Source of the DNA: Tritrichomonas foetus
Taxonomy: Eukaryota; Parabasalia; Tritrichomonadida; Tritrichomonadidae
Assembly (NCBI GenBank): GCA_001839685.1
Contig: MLAK01000261.1
Coordinates: 78,865-126,752 of the forward strand
Length of the DNA stretch: 47,888 bases
Direction of reading: 5' to 3'
Shown: piece after piece, positions 47,046-47,888 of the stretch
How positions within the stretch are numbered: the first letter of the stretch is position 1
Layout of the letters: each line of letters starts with the position of its first letter
The notes under the pieces: model-generated
The model's database searches: none
What the model saw: the letters and a program-made list of their open reading frames with translations, nothing else
What the model was told of the DNA's origin: nothing
Translations under genes and position numbers: made by a program

Positions 47046-47888
47046 TCCGTTTTATTATTTTGATTTTTTTTTCCCAAACACCAATATTTGACTTTTTCAG
47101 AAATTGTAGATAGTATTTCAAAGATTGAATACCATTCTGAATTTTACTAAATGTATCAGAAATTTTCAATGACTATGAATATCTCTCAAGAAATCACAGA
47201 TAAATCATTTGTAAGTATTTCAATATGAAATCATTTTCAAGTAAAGTGCAAAATTTTATAACATGTCCGATAAATAGCCATTCTATTTTTTATATTAAAA
47301 GATAACGATATTATAATTTACCGTTTTTTTCCTTTTTTTTTCATCACTCATTATTTTTATTGAGAATAGAATTGAATTGATGTTCAGAAAAAGATCTAAT
47401 TTTATATTGAAATAAATTAGGCAATTTTCTATAATGAATCAGAATTCTAAAAAAAACGAACTTTTTCACAAATTATTTCCATGATTTTCAATTGACTTTC
47501 GTAACCTATTTCTGAATAAATTTGCCCATATATCAATTTTGAAAGAACAATATCTTTTTTTCTTTGAGAAATTGAGTGCATTTCATGAATTATCTCTTCA
47601 TAAATCATAGTTTACTTCATCTCATATGACTTATTTTTTCAATATAAATATGTTAACCTAAAATATGTTTAAATAGTTCTCTCAAAAAATTGAAAAGACA
47701 TTCACCGTTCTTTTTTTAGAGTAAGGGATTCGTCCATGAGTTTCTCTTTGATAAAAGATCCAACACAACTTTATAGCTCTATTAGATCTGGAATGTAAAT
47801 ATCTACTTCTTTGAAAGGAAATGGAGATAATTAAAGATGTATACAAACCAAATAGTCTTAACGTACGAAATCACTAAAATGATCCTTA
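47046..47888. other. Intergenic to window edge, AT-rich
   Basis: This lies upstream of the sulfatase-fold gene. There are long T and A runs, and no ORF, repeat or RNA gene that I can support. Confidence 0.5.

Noticed and set aside
1..47888. tRNA, rRNA or CRISPR arrays
   Set aside because: No GGTTCRA-type T-arm within a cloverleaf, no rRNA-like GC-rich conserved blocks and no spaced identical repeats were seen; a covariance-model scan would be the decisive check.

Overview
The window looks like nuclear DNA of a flagellated protist, most likely a trichomonad (Parabasalia). Tritrichomonas-like is my best guess, but the species cannot be fixed from sequence alone. The DNA is strongly AT-rich. 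Genes are long, intron-poor ORFs on both strands, separated by short AT-rich gaps. Content is plainly eukaryotic: karyopherin, AP-3 beta, GCN5, Argonaute, MAP65, a MAN1-type nuclear envelope protein and axonemal proteins. Several stops read TAAA, the overlapping stop/poly(A) context described for trichomonads. A few starts have a TCAYTW initiator-like motif about 14-17 bases upstream. There is also a mariner element with intact DD34D transposase and an auxin-efflux-carrier-type transporter. Where the first possible start was GTG or TTG, I moved it to the first in-frame ATG.

Layout. 1-77: possible 3' end of a repeat-bearing gene. 0.2-4.8 kb (minus): GAF-domain protein and importin-beta-family karyopherin. 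5.4-6.0 kb (minus): DM10/EF-hand axonemal protein. 6.4-9.75 kb (minus): DHX37/Dhr1 ribosome-biogenesis helicase. 10.3-11.8 kb (plus): MAP65/ASE1. 12.2-13.2 kb (minus): PP2A-like phosphatase. 13.9-15.0 kb (minus): TTC25/ODAD4-like outer-dynein-arm docking protein. 15.5-16.0 kb (minus): unknown protein. 16.65-17.63 kb: a 975-bp element with inverted ends and an 8-bp target duplication. 18.5-19.8 kb (plus): type I DnaJ with one in-frame TAA. 20.0-21.0 kb (minus): carrier. 21.8-23.3 kb (plus): unusual Cys-rich E3. 23.6-24.7 kb (minus): GCN5 with no usable ATG. 24.9-27.0 kb (plus): DUSP-USP deubiquitinase. 27.8-28.9 kb: small unknown gene and a decayed ORF. 29.3-33.5 kb (minus): pseudokinase-Sel1 gene split by mariner. 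34.3-37.0 kb (plus): Argonaute. 37.25-37.74 kb (minus): unknown. 37.9-39.1 kb (plus): MAN1/Heh protein. 39.3-41.5 kb (minus): AP-3 beta. 42.0-43.75 kb (minus): Pmp-like surface protein. 44.1-47.0 kb (minus): membrane sulfatase-fold protein.

There is no operon logic; genes are individually transcribed. Loose themes are a cytoskeletal/axonemal set (DM10, MAP65, ODAD4-like), a protein-modification set (RING/TC E3, GCN5, USP), and genome defence (Argonaute) near a disruptive transposon.

The strongest novelty candidates are: (1) a 499-residue protein joining a RING1-IBR module to a RING plus tandem-cysteine domain of the MYCBP2 RING-Cys-relay type; (2) an Argonaute that keeps the guide 5'-phosphate pocket but has lost three of four slicer residues; (3) the 975-bp element; (4) single in-frame UAA codons in otherwise intact DnaJ and GCN5 genes.
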